Shown in pieces: positions 33,518 through 41,725 of a stretch of DNA of 64,000 nt (position 1 is the first letter of the stretch; each line of letters begins with the position of its first letter). The notes below the pieces were generated by a model. It was not told the origin of the DNA and ran no database searches. It was given only the letters and a program-made list of their open reading frames with translations. The DNA lies in assembly GCA_965248685.1 (NCBI GenBank), contig CBDFKC010000004.1:682001-746000 (forward strand), written 5' to 3'. Source of the DNA: VYFG01 sp965248685 (GTDB lineage: Bacteria; Pseudomonadota; Gammaproteobacteria; Arenicellales; Poriferihabitantaceae). The translations under genes and the position numbers were made by a program.

Positions 33518-35461
33518 ATGACCACCAGCACACCCATTCTGTTTAGTCAGCTTTCGCTCGGTAAGTCAGTTGTGAAAGTACTGGATGAAGTGGGATATGA
33601 GACTCCTACTCCAATCCAGGCCCAAACTATTCCGCCGTTACTCGAGGGCAAGGACGTGGTTGGGCAGGCGCAGACCGGCACCGGCAAAACCGCTGCATTC
33701 GCTCTGCCCCTGTTATCTAATCTGGATTTAAAGCAGAAAGATCCCCAGGTGCTGGTATTAACCCCAACCCGAGAATTGGCGATCCAGGTGGCTGAGGCTT
33801 TCCAGACTTACGCCGCCCATATCAAGAACTTTCATGTGCTGCCGGTTTATGGTGGACAGGATTATCGTGGACAACTTCGGGCGCTCCAACGCGGTGTGCA
33901 TGTGGTCGTCGGTACTCCTGGCAGGGTGATGGATCACATGAATCGTAAGACCCTGAAGTTAAATAATTTGTCGACCCTGGTACTGGACGAAGCCGACGAA
34001 ATGTTGCGAATGGGATTTATCGACGACGTCGAGTGGATACTCGGACAGACTCCGGAAAAACGCCAAATTGCTCTGTTTTCGGCAACCATGCCACCACAGA
34101 TTCGGCGCATAGCGACGAAATATCTATCTGACCCGGTTGAAATTACTATCAAGGTTACGACCACAACCGCCGAGACTATTCGGCAGCGTTACTGGTCCGT
34201 AGTCGGTCCCCATAAACTCGATGCGTTAACCCGGGTGCTCGAAGCGGAGCCATTTGATGGCATGATCGTATTCGTTCGCACCAAAACTGCCACCGTCGAA
34301 GTGTCGGAAAAACTCGAAGCCAGGGGGTACGCGTCAACTGCCCTGAATGGAGATATTCCCCAGGCCCAGCGCGAACGAACCATCAAGCAGTTGAAGCAGG
34401 GCAAGATAGATATCCTGGTCGCCACCGATGTCGCGGCAAGAGGTCTCGACGTGGATAGAATCAGTCACGTGGTCAATTATGACGTCCCCCACGATACCGA
34501 ATCCTATATCCATCGAATTGGTCGTACCGGCCGGGCCGGGCGTCTGGGAGACGCCATATTGTTTGTGGCGCCCAGGGAAAAGCGCATGTTATATGCTATT
34601 GAGAAAGCCACTGGTAAAAAAATAGAAGTGATGGAAGCGCCATCCACCGACATGATCAATGATCGGCGGATATCACGATTCAAGCAGCGGATTACCGATA
34701 CCCTGGAATCAGAAGACTTGTCATTGTTTTCCGATTTGGTGGAGCAATATCAAAATGAGCATGAGGTTACTACCCAACAAATTGCAGCCGCATTGGCTCA
34801 ATTGCTTCAGGGTGATACCCCATTTTTACTCACAAATAAGCCCCAGCATGAAAAAGGCAAGAGCCGGGAAAAAGGCAGGAGTCGAGAGCGAGACCGGGAC
34901 GGTGGCCGAGAGCGAGGGCGGGGAGGTGGGCGCGAAGGCGGCCGGGATAGAGATAGCGGATATAAGGCAAAGCGAAAAGATCGAGACCAAGCAAGTGGGC
35001 GCGGCGCGGCACCGGAAAAAGGTATGCATCGATATCGCGTCGAAGTCGGGCATCAACACGAGGTACGCCCAGGCAATATCGTTGGCGCAATTTCCAATGA
35101 AGCGGGCATAGACAGCCAGTACATCGGAAGAATTGATATTCGGGAAGATCATAGCCTGGTGGATTTGCCAGAGGATATGCCCAAAGATATTTTTAAAAAG
35201 TTAAAAAAGGTCTGGGTTTCCGGTCAGAAACTGGCTATTACCAGCACCGAGAAGAAGTTCCCCGGCAAAAAAGCTGGAGACTCAACTATGGTCAGTCGAA
35301 AGGGACGCGATCAGGACCCAACTACCAAAGCAAAAAAGAACAGTAAAGCTGACAGCAAACCGAAACGCAGCAAACCCAAAAAACGCGACGGCGCAAAACC
35401 GGGCGGCGCCAAGTCCGCTGGAAAGAAAACAATTGATAAGAAAAAGGCGCACAAAGGATAG
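33518..35461 (+). CDS. deaD: DEAD-box RNA helicase DeaD/CsdA
   Basis: 647 residues. Q motif PTPIQAQTIP, Walker A AQTGTGKT (51-58), PTREL, TPGR, DEAD (157-160), SAT (188-190), then the second RecA domain with ATDVAARGLDV and HRIGRTGRAGR. After the helicase core come a dimerisation region (about 370-440), an Arg/Gly/Glu-rich linker (about 445-495), and a DbpA-type RNA-binding domain (YRVEVGHQHEVRPGNIVGAI to LPEDMP). A very basic Lys-rich tail of about 80 residues ends the protein. The order is that of CsdA, which unwinds RNA during ribosome assembly and in the cold. The long Lys/Arg tail adds low-complexity RNA contacts. Confidence 0.95.
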   Translation: MTTSTPILFSQLSLGKSVVKVLDEVGYETPTPIQAQTIPPLLEGKDVVGQAQTGTGKTAAFALPLLSNLDLKQKDPQVLVLTPTRELAIQVAEAFQTYAAHIKNFHVLPVYGGQDYRGQLRALQRGVHVVVGTPGRVMDHMNRKTLKLNNLSTLVLDEADEMLRMGFIDDVEWILGQTPEKRQIALFSATMPPQIRRIATKYLSDPVEITIKVTTTTAETIRQRYWSVVGPHKLDALTRVLEAEPFDGMIVFVRTKTATVEVSEKLEARGYASTALNGDIPQAQRERTIKQLKQGKIDILVATDVAARGLDVDRISHVVNYDVPHDTESYIHRIGRTGRAGRLGDAILFVAPREKRMLYAIEKATGKKIEVMEAPSTDMINDRRISRFKQRITDTLESEDLSLFSDLVEQYQNEHEVTTQQIAAALAQLLQGDTPFLLTNKPQHEKGKSREKGRSRERDRDGGRERGRGGGREGGRDRDSGYKAKRKDRDQASGRGAAPEKGMHRYRVEVGHQHEVRPGNIVGAISNEAGIDSQYIGRIDIREDHSLVDLPEDMPKDIFKKLKKVWVSGQKLAITSTEKKFPGKKAGDSTMVSRKGRDQDPTTKAKKNSKADSKPKRSKPKKRDGAKPGGAKSAGKKTIDKKKAHKG

Positions 35462-35555
35462 AGGGCCAGGGGTCAGAGAGTCAGGTCTTTGATTTTTGAC
35501 ACTGCAATTCAAGGACCCAATCCAAAGTGTAAATTCCGTATATGGGAAATCTACC

Positions 35556-36188
35556 CTATGGGTCCAATGATGCGAGCTTGGCCCCAAAGCCAATAAATAC
35601 AACTCCCGTGAAACCCTTGAGCCAACGCTGAAATTTGCTGTTGCGGGTTGCTCCGACCAGCCGTGCAAACAGCAACACCATGGCAGCAAACCATACGAGA
35701 TTCAGCATTGAGTGAATAAACACCAAGGTGAAAGATGCAGTTAACGCCCCATGGGTTTGAGAAATAAATTGGGGAAAAGCCGCCAGATAGAACATCGAAA
35801 CTTTGGGGTTTAGGGCGTTGGTTAGAAATCCTTCAATAAATGCTTTCACCAGGGTTCTCTGGTTCCTGGCCGGGGCGATATTTTGAGCGGTTGGCATTCC
35901 ACGCCACGCATCTCGCAGAGACTTAATGCCAATCCAGCACAGGTATGCCGCACCCAGCATCTTTACCACGAAGAACGCCTGGGTGGATTGGACAAGAATA
36001 AGAGATATGCCGAGAATAGACAGGGCGCCGTGGACATAAAAAGCGGCTACGAAACCTGCAATATTGGCGAATCCCGCGATTTTTCCGGATGTCGGAACGG
36101 TCTTTGCGATAAGCACTCCATTGGGACCGGGTGACATAACAAGCAGCGAGGCGATAAATGTAAAGCTTAGTAGCGGTGCGAATTCCAT
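35556..36188 (-). CDS. LysE/RhtB-family exporter
   Basis: 210 residues, six hydrophobic helices. The N-terminal MSPGPNGVLIAKTVPTSGKIAGFANIAGF (in part) and ALNPKVSMFYLAAFPQFI are LysE/RhtB family signatures (PGPN and NPK). Members export amino acids such as lysine, threonine or homoserine, or derivatives; the substrate is not predictable. The gene converges with deaD with a 94-base gap and no other evident partner. Confidence 0.9.
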   Translation of the reverse strand: MEFAPLLSFTFIASLLVMSPGPNGVLIAKTVPTSGKIAGFANIAGFVAAFYVHGALSILGISLILVQSTQAFFVVKMLGAAYLCWIGIKSLRDAWRGMPTAQNIAPARNQRTLVKAFIEGFLTNALNPKVSMFYLAAFPQFISQTHGALTASFTLVFIHSMLNLVWFAAMVLLFARLVGATRNSKFQRWLKGFTGVVFIGFGAKLASLDP

Positions 36189-36384
36189 TGGCGTGATTGA
36201 CGAATAATTGACCCTGTGAAATTAACCTAAAATCAAATAGTTTTGCAATCCCACAATTTGATAGTTATTCATGTCCTTGCCGCCAATTTAAAAGTTTCCG
36301 TGGAGATGGTTACCAATTCTCAGCAACTGACATATATCGTTTTACTTCTGCGTTCTTCTTCTCAGTATTACATTAAGTGGAAAA

Positions 36385-37143
36385 TTAATGTTTTGTTGTA
36401 GTTCGAAATCGAGTCGCCCATTCAAGACTTTCATTGTCTGCCAATATTGCCGTCTTAGGACCAACTGTTTTTGCAATCTCAGGATTTCCGCCAATGGCGG
36501 ATAACACCTTGGCCAATTCGATTTGTGGCGCGGCTGAAAGTGATTCATATAACACCCGCACCGGCTGGATTCCCTGCCGGTCAAACCAAGAAACCCATGC
36601 TGCGTCATGGCTTTCTTGTTCTGTCACATATTTCAAAAGAGCAGGTTCATCATAAACTGGCGGGTGTCCTTGCTTTATTCGCTCGCGTTCGCTGCCATCG
36701 GTAGCAACGTGCCACAACCCTGATTGCTCGGCTTTGAGATGAGATATTGCCTGGGCCACCGTATCTTTTCGTGAAAGGTAGATATAGACAGGCGACCCGA
36801 ACGTTGCAGTAAATAAATCGCAATCGCTTTGGATATTAGGGTACAGGACTCTCAGTCTCTCGCACAGATCGGTAACACTCTCCCACATAAGGCGCATACC
36901 GAAAACCTCAGATTCCCCGGCGCCTTCTTGCAACGCTGCATCTAGATACTCCCGGTCAAATTCGTGCTCACTGGGCCAGTCAGTGACCGAGGTGCCAAAA
37001 TAAGTAGCCCACTCAGAATAAAATTGACTCATAAAGAACGAGTGCGGACGCCCGGCAACTTTTGTCGCAGAAAGTAAATCGCACAATAGCGTGCTTCCAC
37101 TTCGGGGCGTCGCACAAATAATATAGGCTCCTTTTTGTTTCAT
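36385..37143 (-). CDS. Stf0-type sulfotransferase
   Basis: 252 residues. The N-terminal YIICATPRSGSTLLCDLLSATKVAGRPHSFF contains the PAPS 5'-phosphosulfate loop (PRSGST) in the Stf0 form. FGMRLMWES and YLSRKDTVAQAISHLKAEQSGLW carry the Arg/Ser 3'-phosphate site. Stf0 of mycobacteria sulfates trehalose; gammaproteobacterial relatives act on unknown, probably glycan or lipid, acceptors. The gene stands between the LysE exporter and the sterol-desaturase family gene. The 196 bp downstream (36189-36384) show no feature. Confidence 0.87.
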   Translation of the reverse strand: MKQKGAYIICATPRSGSTLLCDLLSATKVAGRPHSFFMSQFYSEWATYFGTSVTDWPSEHEFDREYLDAALQEGAGESEVFGMRLMWESVTDLCERLRVLYPNIQSDCDLFTATFGSPVYIYLSRKDTVAQAISHLKAEQSGLWHVATDGSERERIKQGHPPVYDEPALLKYVTEQESHDAAWVSWFDRQGIQPVRVLYESLSAAPQIELAKVLSAIGGNPEIAKTVGPKTAILADNESLEWATRFRTTTKH

Positions 37144-37274
37144 TAGGTATCTCGGTCAACACATTAATCGATGAACCGGTATTTTACATTTCCATACAGA
37201 GAGTACTTTAATTGAGAACGCGACTCTGTTACCTGGATTTATGATGGATTGAACGGTGTGACAGCAACAGTTGT

Positions 37275-38141
37275 TTATTTTGGTTCCCATCCCGGCGGAA
37301 GGAAAAAATGCCCCATTTTATTTCGCCATCCTCTTGCAGTCTTTATTTTTATGGCTAGTCGGTAGAGGCCGTGGAAAAATACTTTAAACGGATTTAACGA
37401 ATTTAAAGGGTTGGTAATGCCGTAAATCACCTTTTCTTTTTCTTCGACAAAGGTGCCAAACATTCGGTCCCATATTATAAATATCCCAGCATAATTCTTA
37501 TCGTGGTATTGCTTGTTTGAACCATGATGCACGCGATGGTGTGACGGCGTGTTCATAACGGCTTCGATGGGTTTGGGTAACTTTTTTACGACTTCTGTAT
37601 GCAACAGTGTTTGATATAATTGCACTATTGATTCGCTTAAAAATATCAGTATGGGATTGAATCCCAATATCGCTAATGGCAAGTGGAAAAAGAAAGGCAG
37701 GATGCCATCCAGCGGGCCAAACCGATAGGCCACTGATATATTGAAATAGGGCGAACTGTGATGTACCGTATGGGTGGCCCAGCCTATCCCCACCCGGTGC
37801 ATCATACGATGTTCCCAGTAGTAGGCGATGTCTGCCAATAAGATGCATGCCAAAATTACCCACATATTGGTGGGCAGCTTGGTGATACTGAAATACTCAT
37901 AAGCAAAATAAAACCCACCAAGGTAAAAGGTTGCTACGGTTAAATACCCAATTCCAAGAAATGCATACAGGGTTATAAAATTAGTAACTGCATCACCCAT
38001 GACATCCCAGGTAAGCGCTTTTTTCAGCAACAAGCGAACGGCTTCCAGCAACAACAGGGCCAGTGCAACCATGAACACCCAGTAATTTGACCATTCATAG
38101 TAGGCGTTTAACTGTAATTCGCTAAACAAGGTATCGAACAT
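37275..38141 (-). CDS. Sterol desaturase / fatty acid hydroxylase superfamily protein
   Basis: 288 residues with four or more membrane segments. The di-iron His motifs are present in order: HRMMH in YYWEHRMMHRVG, HTVHHS in ATHTVHHSSPYF, and HHRVHHG followed by KQYHDKNYAG near the C-terminus. The superfamily oxidises membrane-bound lipids or carotenoids (hydroxylation or desaturation); the substrate is not predictable. It lies 26 bases downstream of the GyrI-like gene on the same strand. Both would be driven from the TetR-associated divergent promoter at 38741-38793. Confidence 0.9.
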   Translation of the reverse strand: MFDTLFSELQLNAYYEWSNYWVFMVALALLLLEAVRLLLKKALTWDVMGDAVTNFITLYAFLGIGYLTVATFYLGGFYFAYEYFSITKLPTNMWVILACILLADIAYYWEHRMMHRVGIGWATHTVHHSSPYFNISVAYRFGPLDGILPFFFHLPLAILGFNPILIFLSESIVQLYQTLLHTEVVKKLPKPIEAVMNTPSHHRVHHGSNKQYHDKNYAGIFIIWDRMFGTFVEEKEKVIYGITNPLNSLNPFKVFFHGLYRLAIKIKTARGWRNKMGHFFLPPGWEPK

Positions 38142-38167
38142 GCTTTAATCTCCGAAAGCGTTAGTAT

Positions 38168-38725
38168 TTATTGGAGCGTCTTATAAAGTATGTAGACTTT
38201 AGTATTGACCACTTCACCACCAGCACCCATCACGAACTCTTCCAACACCGAATGTGCTGGCCGATCCGGATTGATTTGATTCCATCCCGGGGTTGTATCC
38301 CATGACTCATTACTTTCATAAATTTGCTTATAGTTTTTTGTCGAAATCGTGGGCGTAATTGAATAACCAGGGATCTCTATTCCTTCCACGTTATAGCCAA
38401 TAACCAAACTCGCGCTACTAAGATCGGCGCTGTTAAATTCATAATAGGCATAAGCGCGCCTACTGGCTTCTTGCTCAACAGCCATATGTAGATCATTGGC
38501 TTGATAGAATTCTTCCCAGAGTACGTCTACTTCATTCCCATTTTCCTCGAGTCTCACTTTTCTTTGCAAGCCAACTAATTTAATGGTGCCGTGAACAGGT
38601 GTCTTTGCTGATGCCATAGCGGTTGACGAAGCCGAGTCCTGATACTGGTTGGTGTTTAGAAACACCACTCCCCAAACCAAAGTGAAGATAGCAATGGTGG
38701 TCAGGATCGATTTGGTGAATGACAT
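38168..38725 (-). CDS. Membrane-anchored protein with GyrI-like/effector-binding domain
   Basis: 185 residues. An N-terminal hydrophobic helix (residues about 8-24, TTIAIFTLVWGVVFLNT) anchors or exports it. The rest resembles the GyrI/AraC effector-binding fold: VDVLWEEFYQANDL, then AYAYYEFNSADLSSASLVIGYNVEG, IPGYSITPTISTKNYKQIYE, and a C-terminal strand VVNTKVYILYK. Such domains bind hydrophobic small molecules. An extracytoplasmic location is unusual for the fold. The assignment is by pattern only. It is the first gene of the minus arm of the TetR locus. Confidence 0.6.
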   Translation of the reverse strand: MSFTKSILTTIAIFTLVWGVVFLNTNQYQDSASSTAMASAKTPVHGTIKLVGLQRKVRLEENGNEVDVLWEEFYQANDLHMAVEQEASRRAYAYYEFNSADLSSASLVIGYNVEGIEIPGYSITPTISTKNYKQIYESNESWDTTPGWNQINPDRPAHSVLEEFVMGAGGEVVNTKVYILYKTLQ

Positions 38726-38740
38726 TAATGTGTAATATAG

Positions 38741-38793
38741 TGAGACATAGTTGTATCATATCTCACAAAAATGTATAATACAACTATGTCTCA
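38741..38793. promoter_or_regulatory. Mirror-image divergent promoters with 16-bp inverted-repeat operator
   Basis: TGAGACATAGTTGTAT (38741-38756) and ATACAACTATGTCTCA (38778-38793) form a perfect 16-bp inverted repeat with a 21-bp spacer. Plus strand: -35 TTGTAT (38751-38756), 17-bp spacer, -10 TATAAT (38774-38779), driving the tetR gene. Minus strand: -35 TTGTAT (38778-38783 read in reverse), 17-bp spacer, -10 TATGAT (38755-38760), driving the GyrI-like and desaturase genes. Each -35 lies in one arm, so a dimeric repressor on the arms would block both promoters. Confidence 0.75.
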
Positions 38794-38842
38794 TAGAATT
38801 TAACTGGACCGCCGCATAATTAAATCGTCGATAACTATTTAT

Positions 38843-39403
38843 ATGAATAAAACAGACCCTCGAGCGGGTAAGTCTCGTGCTGCATTGTTAGAGGCGGGCA
38901 TTGACTTGTTGTCGAAAAATTCTGCAGCAACGCTATCAGAAATCGCTATGGCCGCCGGGGTTGGCCGAGCAACGCTATATCGTCATTTTGAAACCAGAGA
39001 ACAACTGATCGTTGAACTTGCTACTGAATCATTGGCTGAAACGGATCGCGCTTGTGCGCATATCCTGGAACAGAAACTGAATGGGCGTAAAGCGATAGAA
39101 CAAATTTTTATTGCCATCATGCCACTGGCCAATCGTTTTCATTTTTTACTGACCCTGTGGAGTGAAGTCAGTAAAAATAAAGATCTAAAAAAGACCTATG
39201 ATCGACAACTTTCTCAATTGGAAACCAGAATCGCTGAAGCGAAAGCGGAAAAAAGTATCGACAAGGCTTTACCGAATGAATGGCTTGTATCCCTAATAGA
39301 TAATTTGCTCTACACCGGTTGGTATTACATAGGAACAGGTTCTTTGACGCCGAAGCAGGCATCAAAACTCGCAACGAGATCTTTTTTCCATGGAGTGAGT
39401 TAA
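38843..39403 (+). CDS. TetR-family transcriptional regulator
   Basis: 186 residues. The N-terminal helix-turn-helix reads LLEAGIDLLSKNSAATLSEIAMAAGVGRATLYRHFETREQLIVEL (given in part; about residues 13-57), the standard TetR DNA-binding domain. The C-terminal helices form the ligand and dimer domain, with little conservation. It is divergent from the GyrI-like/desaturase pair and very probably binds the inverted repeat at 38741-38793, repressing itself and the pair. The inducer is unknown; a hydrophobic compound would fit the neighbours. Confidence 0.9.
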   Translation: MNKTDPRAGKSRAALLEAGIDLLSKNSAATLSEIAMAAGVGRATLYRHFETREQLIVELATESLAETDRACAHILEQKLNGRKAIEQIFIAIMPLANRFHFLLTLWSEVSKNKDLKKTYDRQLSQLETRIAEAKAEKSIDKALPNEWLVSLIDNLLYTGWYYIGTGSLTPKQASKLATRSFFHGVS

Positions 39404-39451
39404 TGCGAAAGATTGAATAGTCACTGCGGCCATTCGAATCTGGTAACAGTA

Positions 39452-39500
39452 ACCGTTAATCGTTTGGTATTGACCGTTAATTCATTCAAAAACGGTAATT
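39452..39500. repeat. Direct ACCGTTAAT repeats with an inverted partner
   Basis: ACCGTTAAT occurs at 39452-39460 and 39473-39481, spaced 21 bp (two helical turns). A related inverted form, AACGGTAATT, is at 39491-39500. It lies about 100 bp upstream of the frameshifted secreted-protein gene and could be a regulator site. Nothing else is seen in 39404-39597. Confidence 0.35.
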
Positions 39501-39597
39501 AAGAACGGCTCCTAGAGGTATTAGTGAATAAAAGTATTAAGTTCCAGATGATCAATGCAATACTCTGCCCCTAACAATTAACTGCGAGGTTAAAGCC

Positions 39598-40202
39598 ATG
39601 AAATTCAATGTTCTAAAAAGATTCAATATTCTAAAGCCAATCTTTATCGCTGCAGGGCTATATTAACGGCTTTGACCGTTTCACCTGTGGCAATTGCCCA
39701 ACAAATCGCGAGTAATTTGGATTACGATTTTCACGGTACCACCCGCATCACAGCTAATCTGGCCCAGGGTCAATTATTTACCTGGAACAAAGAAGGAATT
39801 ACCAATAACTTGCCGTTCGGCCTATTTGTGATCTGTCCTATGATGGTAGATACCGCTGTTTTGCGTTCCATCCAACTTCTGAATCCTAATACGGTATTCG
39901 TGACGACAATAAGTATTTTCCTCCCATCCTCAGTTCCCATTGGTACAGCGATTAGTTGTTTTATTCGATTTTCCAACAGCAGCACGACGGGTGGCGCTGT
40001 TAACGATAGTCAGAATGCTATCACCAACGTTACGTTTTCTCCTGGTACCAAATCTCTGGCGGGGGGGAGAATCGTTGCGATGACGTCAGGCCAATTTACT
40101 ATAGGGCCCGCTGCTAATAATCTCACCTTAACTGGCGCACATATCCTCTGTCTGCTTCCTGGCGGAGCAACTTTAAGGGGCTACGATTTTCAGATGTTCT
40201 AA
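39598..40202 (+). pseudogene. Secreted protein gene with a 2-base frameshift in the signal peptide
   Basis: An ATG at 39598 follows a GAGG ribosome-binding site (39586-39589) and encodes MKFNVLKRFNILKPIFIAAGLY, then a stop at 39664-39666. The downstream frame continues LTALTVSPVAIAQQIAS and runs to 40202. Removing one TA from CTATATTAACG joins the two frames into a normal signal peptide ending in AIA before QQ. The mature part (about 165 residues) is rich in Thr, Ser, Asn and Gly with beta-strand character and no recognised family. The N-terminus also holds a tandem 18-bp duplication (FNVLKR/FNILKP). It is either a pseudogene, a switchable gene or a sequencing error. Confidence 0.7.
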
Positions 40203-40226
40203 GTTGGGTAAGACCGTCCCATATAA

Positions 40227-40261
40227 TTGTGGTTGCGATGTAATTGTTATCGCAATCACAA
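40227..40261 (+). terminator. Hairpin after the frameshifted secreted-protein gene
   Basis: TTGTGGTTGCGAT (40227-40239) pairs with ATCGCAATCACAA (40249-40261) along 13 bp with one mismatch (G-T pair) and a 9-base loop, 25 bases after the stop codon. There is no T tract, but position and strength suggest a terminator. Nothing else is seen in 40262-40459. Confidence 0.5.
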
Positions 40262-40459
40262 ATATAGTTGGGAAATATATCGCGTAAGAAAGACTGAATA
40301 TTTCGTTTCGGTAGAATTTTCCTGAGTCGCTAGCAAAGTGGCCTTGCAAGATGATGTAATAGCGCTCCAGGCAGGGCTGAACAATCTTATATAGTCCATG
40401 CCTAGTTAATAAAAAATAAGCGTCTCAATCTGATCGGTTACGTATTGATCAAAGAAACT

Positions 40460-41644
40460 TCAGTCTAAAGACGCTAAAAAATCTACCACCCGATCAGGGA
40501 AGTCGGTAAAAACACCATCCACATTCTGGTGCACCAATAACAGTTCCAGCAGTTTTTCAAAACTAACCCATGGTGAAGGTAGTTTGTCAAAACGCAGGGT
40601 ATAGGGATGAACCAGCAGGTTTTGCCTATGGGCATCTGCAACCAGGGTAGAGAATTTTACGCCGCCGCCAGAATTCATTCCGAGATAGATATGTTGGTAC
40701 CAGGGTCCAATTCCCTTGGCATAGCGAGAGATCATGGCCAGCCCCTCCATTGTTCTGAGGTAAGCGAAGTTGGTCGGATCGTCTGGCCACCAGCTATCAT
40801 CACCGATTAACTGAATAAGCGGTATTTCGGTATTGAATTGGGTGACCAGGTTTTGTAGAGCCTTTGGATCGAAGCTCTGGATAAATACCTTGTCTTGCTG
40901 AGAGCGATACCCGTAACGATCTAGAATGGGCATAACCATAGCGCCAATATCCATATCGTGCTGGTGGTGCCAGCGAGGTGACTTGAGTTCGAGGTAAATG
41001 CCCACGTCCCGACCAGTAGTTCGGTTCAAGCCTTGAATAAATTCGATTTCCTGTTCCAGCGTATGTATTCGAAATAGCGAATGTTCCTTGGGAAAACGCT
41101 GGGGAAAAATTTGTTTGCTGGTTTTCGGACGGACCCGTTCGTGGACCTTCAGGGTTTCAAGCTCTACCAGGTCAAAGTCAATAATGTAGTGGCGTCCGTC
41201 GGGTCGCGAACGCCCGCTAAACCTTTGCCGGACATCGGTAACCTGATCGAGAAATAGATCATGCAGTATTACGGCGGCGCCATCTCTGGTGAGACAGACG
41301 TCCTGTTCCAGGTAATCTGCGCCCATAGCATGGGCCAGTGCTTTGGCGGCAAGGGTGTGTTCGGGCAGGTATCCTGATGCGCCGCGATGGGCGATGATTA
41401 ATTTTTCGTCAAGACGGTTTGGTGAATTTCGCTGTGCAGCGAGTATCTGGCTCTGTCCCCTAGTACCGGCTGAGCCAACAGACACCGAAGCGACCACCAA
41501 ATTGGCGGACAGGAATTTAATAAATTCTCGCCTTGGAAAATTCGCGGATCTAACCGAGTTTTTCAATAGCTTCTTCCATCGATACCTTATAGTCTCTGGT
41601 GGAATGATATCCCAGAATACCCTGCTAAACTTTTGATATCCCAC
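40460..41644 (-). CDS. glpQ: Glycerophosphodiester phosphodiesterase (GlpQ-like), probable Tat substrate
   Basis: Up to 394 residues from GTG 41644; a TTG at 41566 would also fit. The segment FPRREFIKFLSANLVVASVSV has a twin-arginine motif followed by a hydrophobic stretch, so export through Tat is likely. The catalytic domain shows AHRGASGYLPEHTLAAK, GADYLEQDVCLTRDGAAVILHD, YLELKSP and FIQSFDPKAL, the GDPD metal-binding and catalytic segments. It hydrolyses glycerophosphodiesters to glycerol 3-phosphate and an alcohol in the periplasm. The length agrees with GlpQ. Confidence 0.92.
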   Translation of the reverse strand: MGYQKFSRVFWDIIPPETIRYRWKKLLKNSVRSANFPRREFIKFLSANLVVASVSVGSAGTRGQSQILAAQRNSPNRLDEKLIIAHRGASGYLPEHTLAAKALAHAMGADYLEQDVCLTRDGAAVILHDLFLDQVTDVRQRFSGRSRPDGRHYIIDFDLVELETLKVHERVRPKTSKQIFPQRFPKEHSLFRIHTLEQEIEFIQGLNRTTGRDVGIYLELKSPRWHHQHDMDIGAMVMPILDRYGYRSQQDKVFIQSFDPKALQNLVTQFNTEIPLIQLIGDDSWWPDDPTNFAYLRTMEGLAMISRYAKGIGPWYQHIYLGMNSGGGVKFSTLVADAHRQNLLVHPYTLRFDKLPSPWVSFEKLLELLLVHQNVDGVFTDFPDRVVDFLASLD

Positions 41645-41725
41645 CCAGGTATGAAATTGTTCAGATTAGATTCTTCGTTATGCTGATTTGGTTTTTATTT
41701 TGTATTTTGGCAAATTAATTCGACC

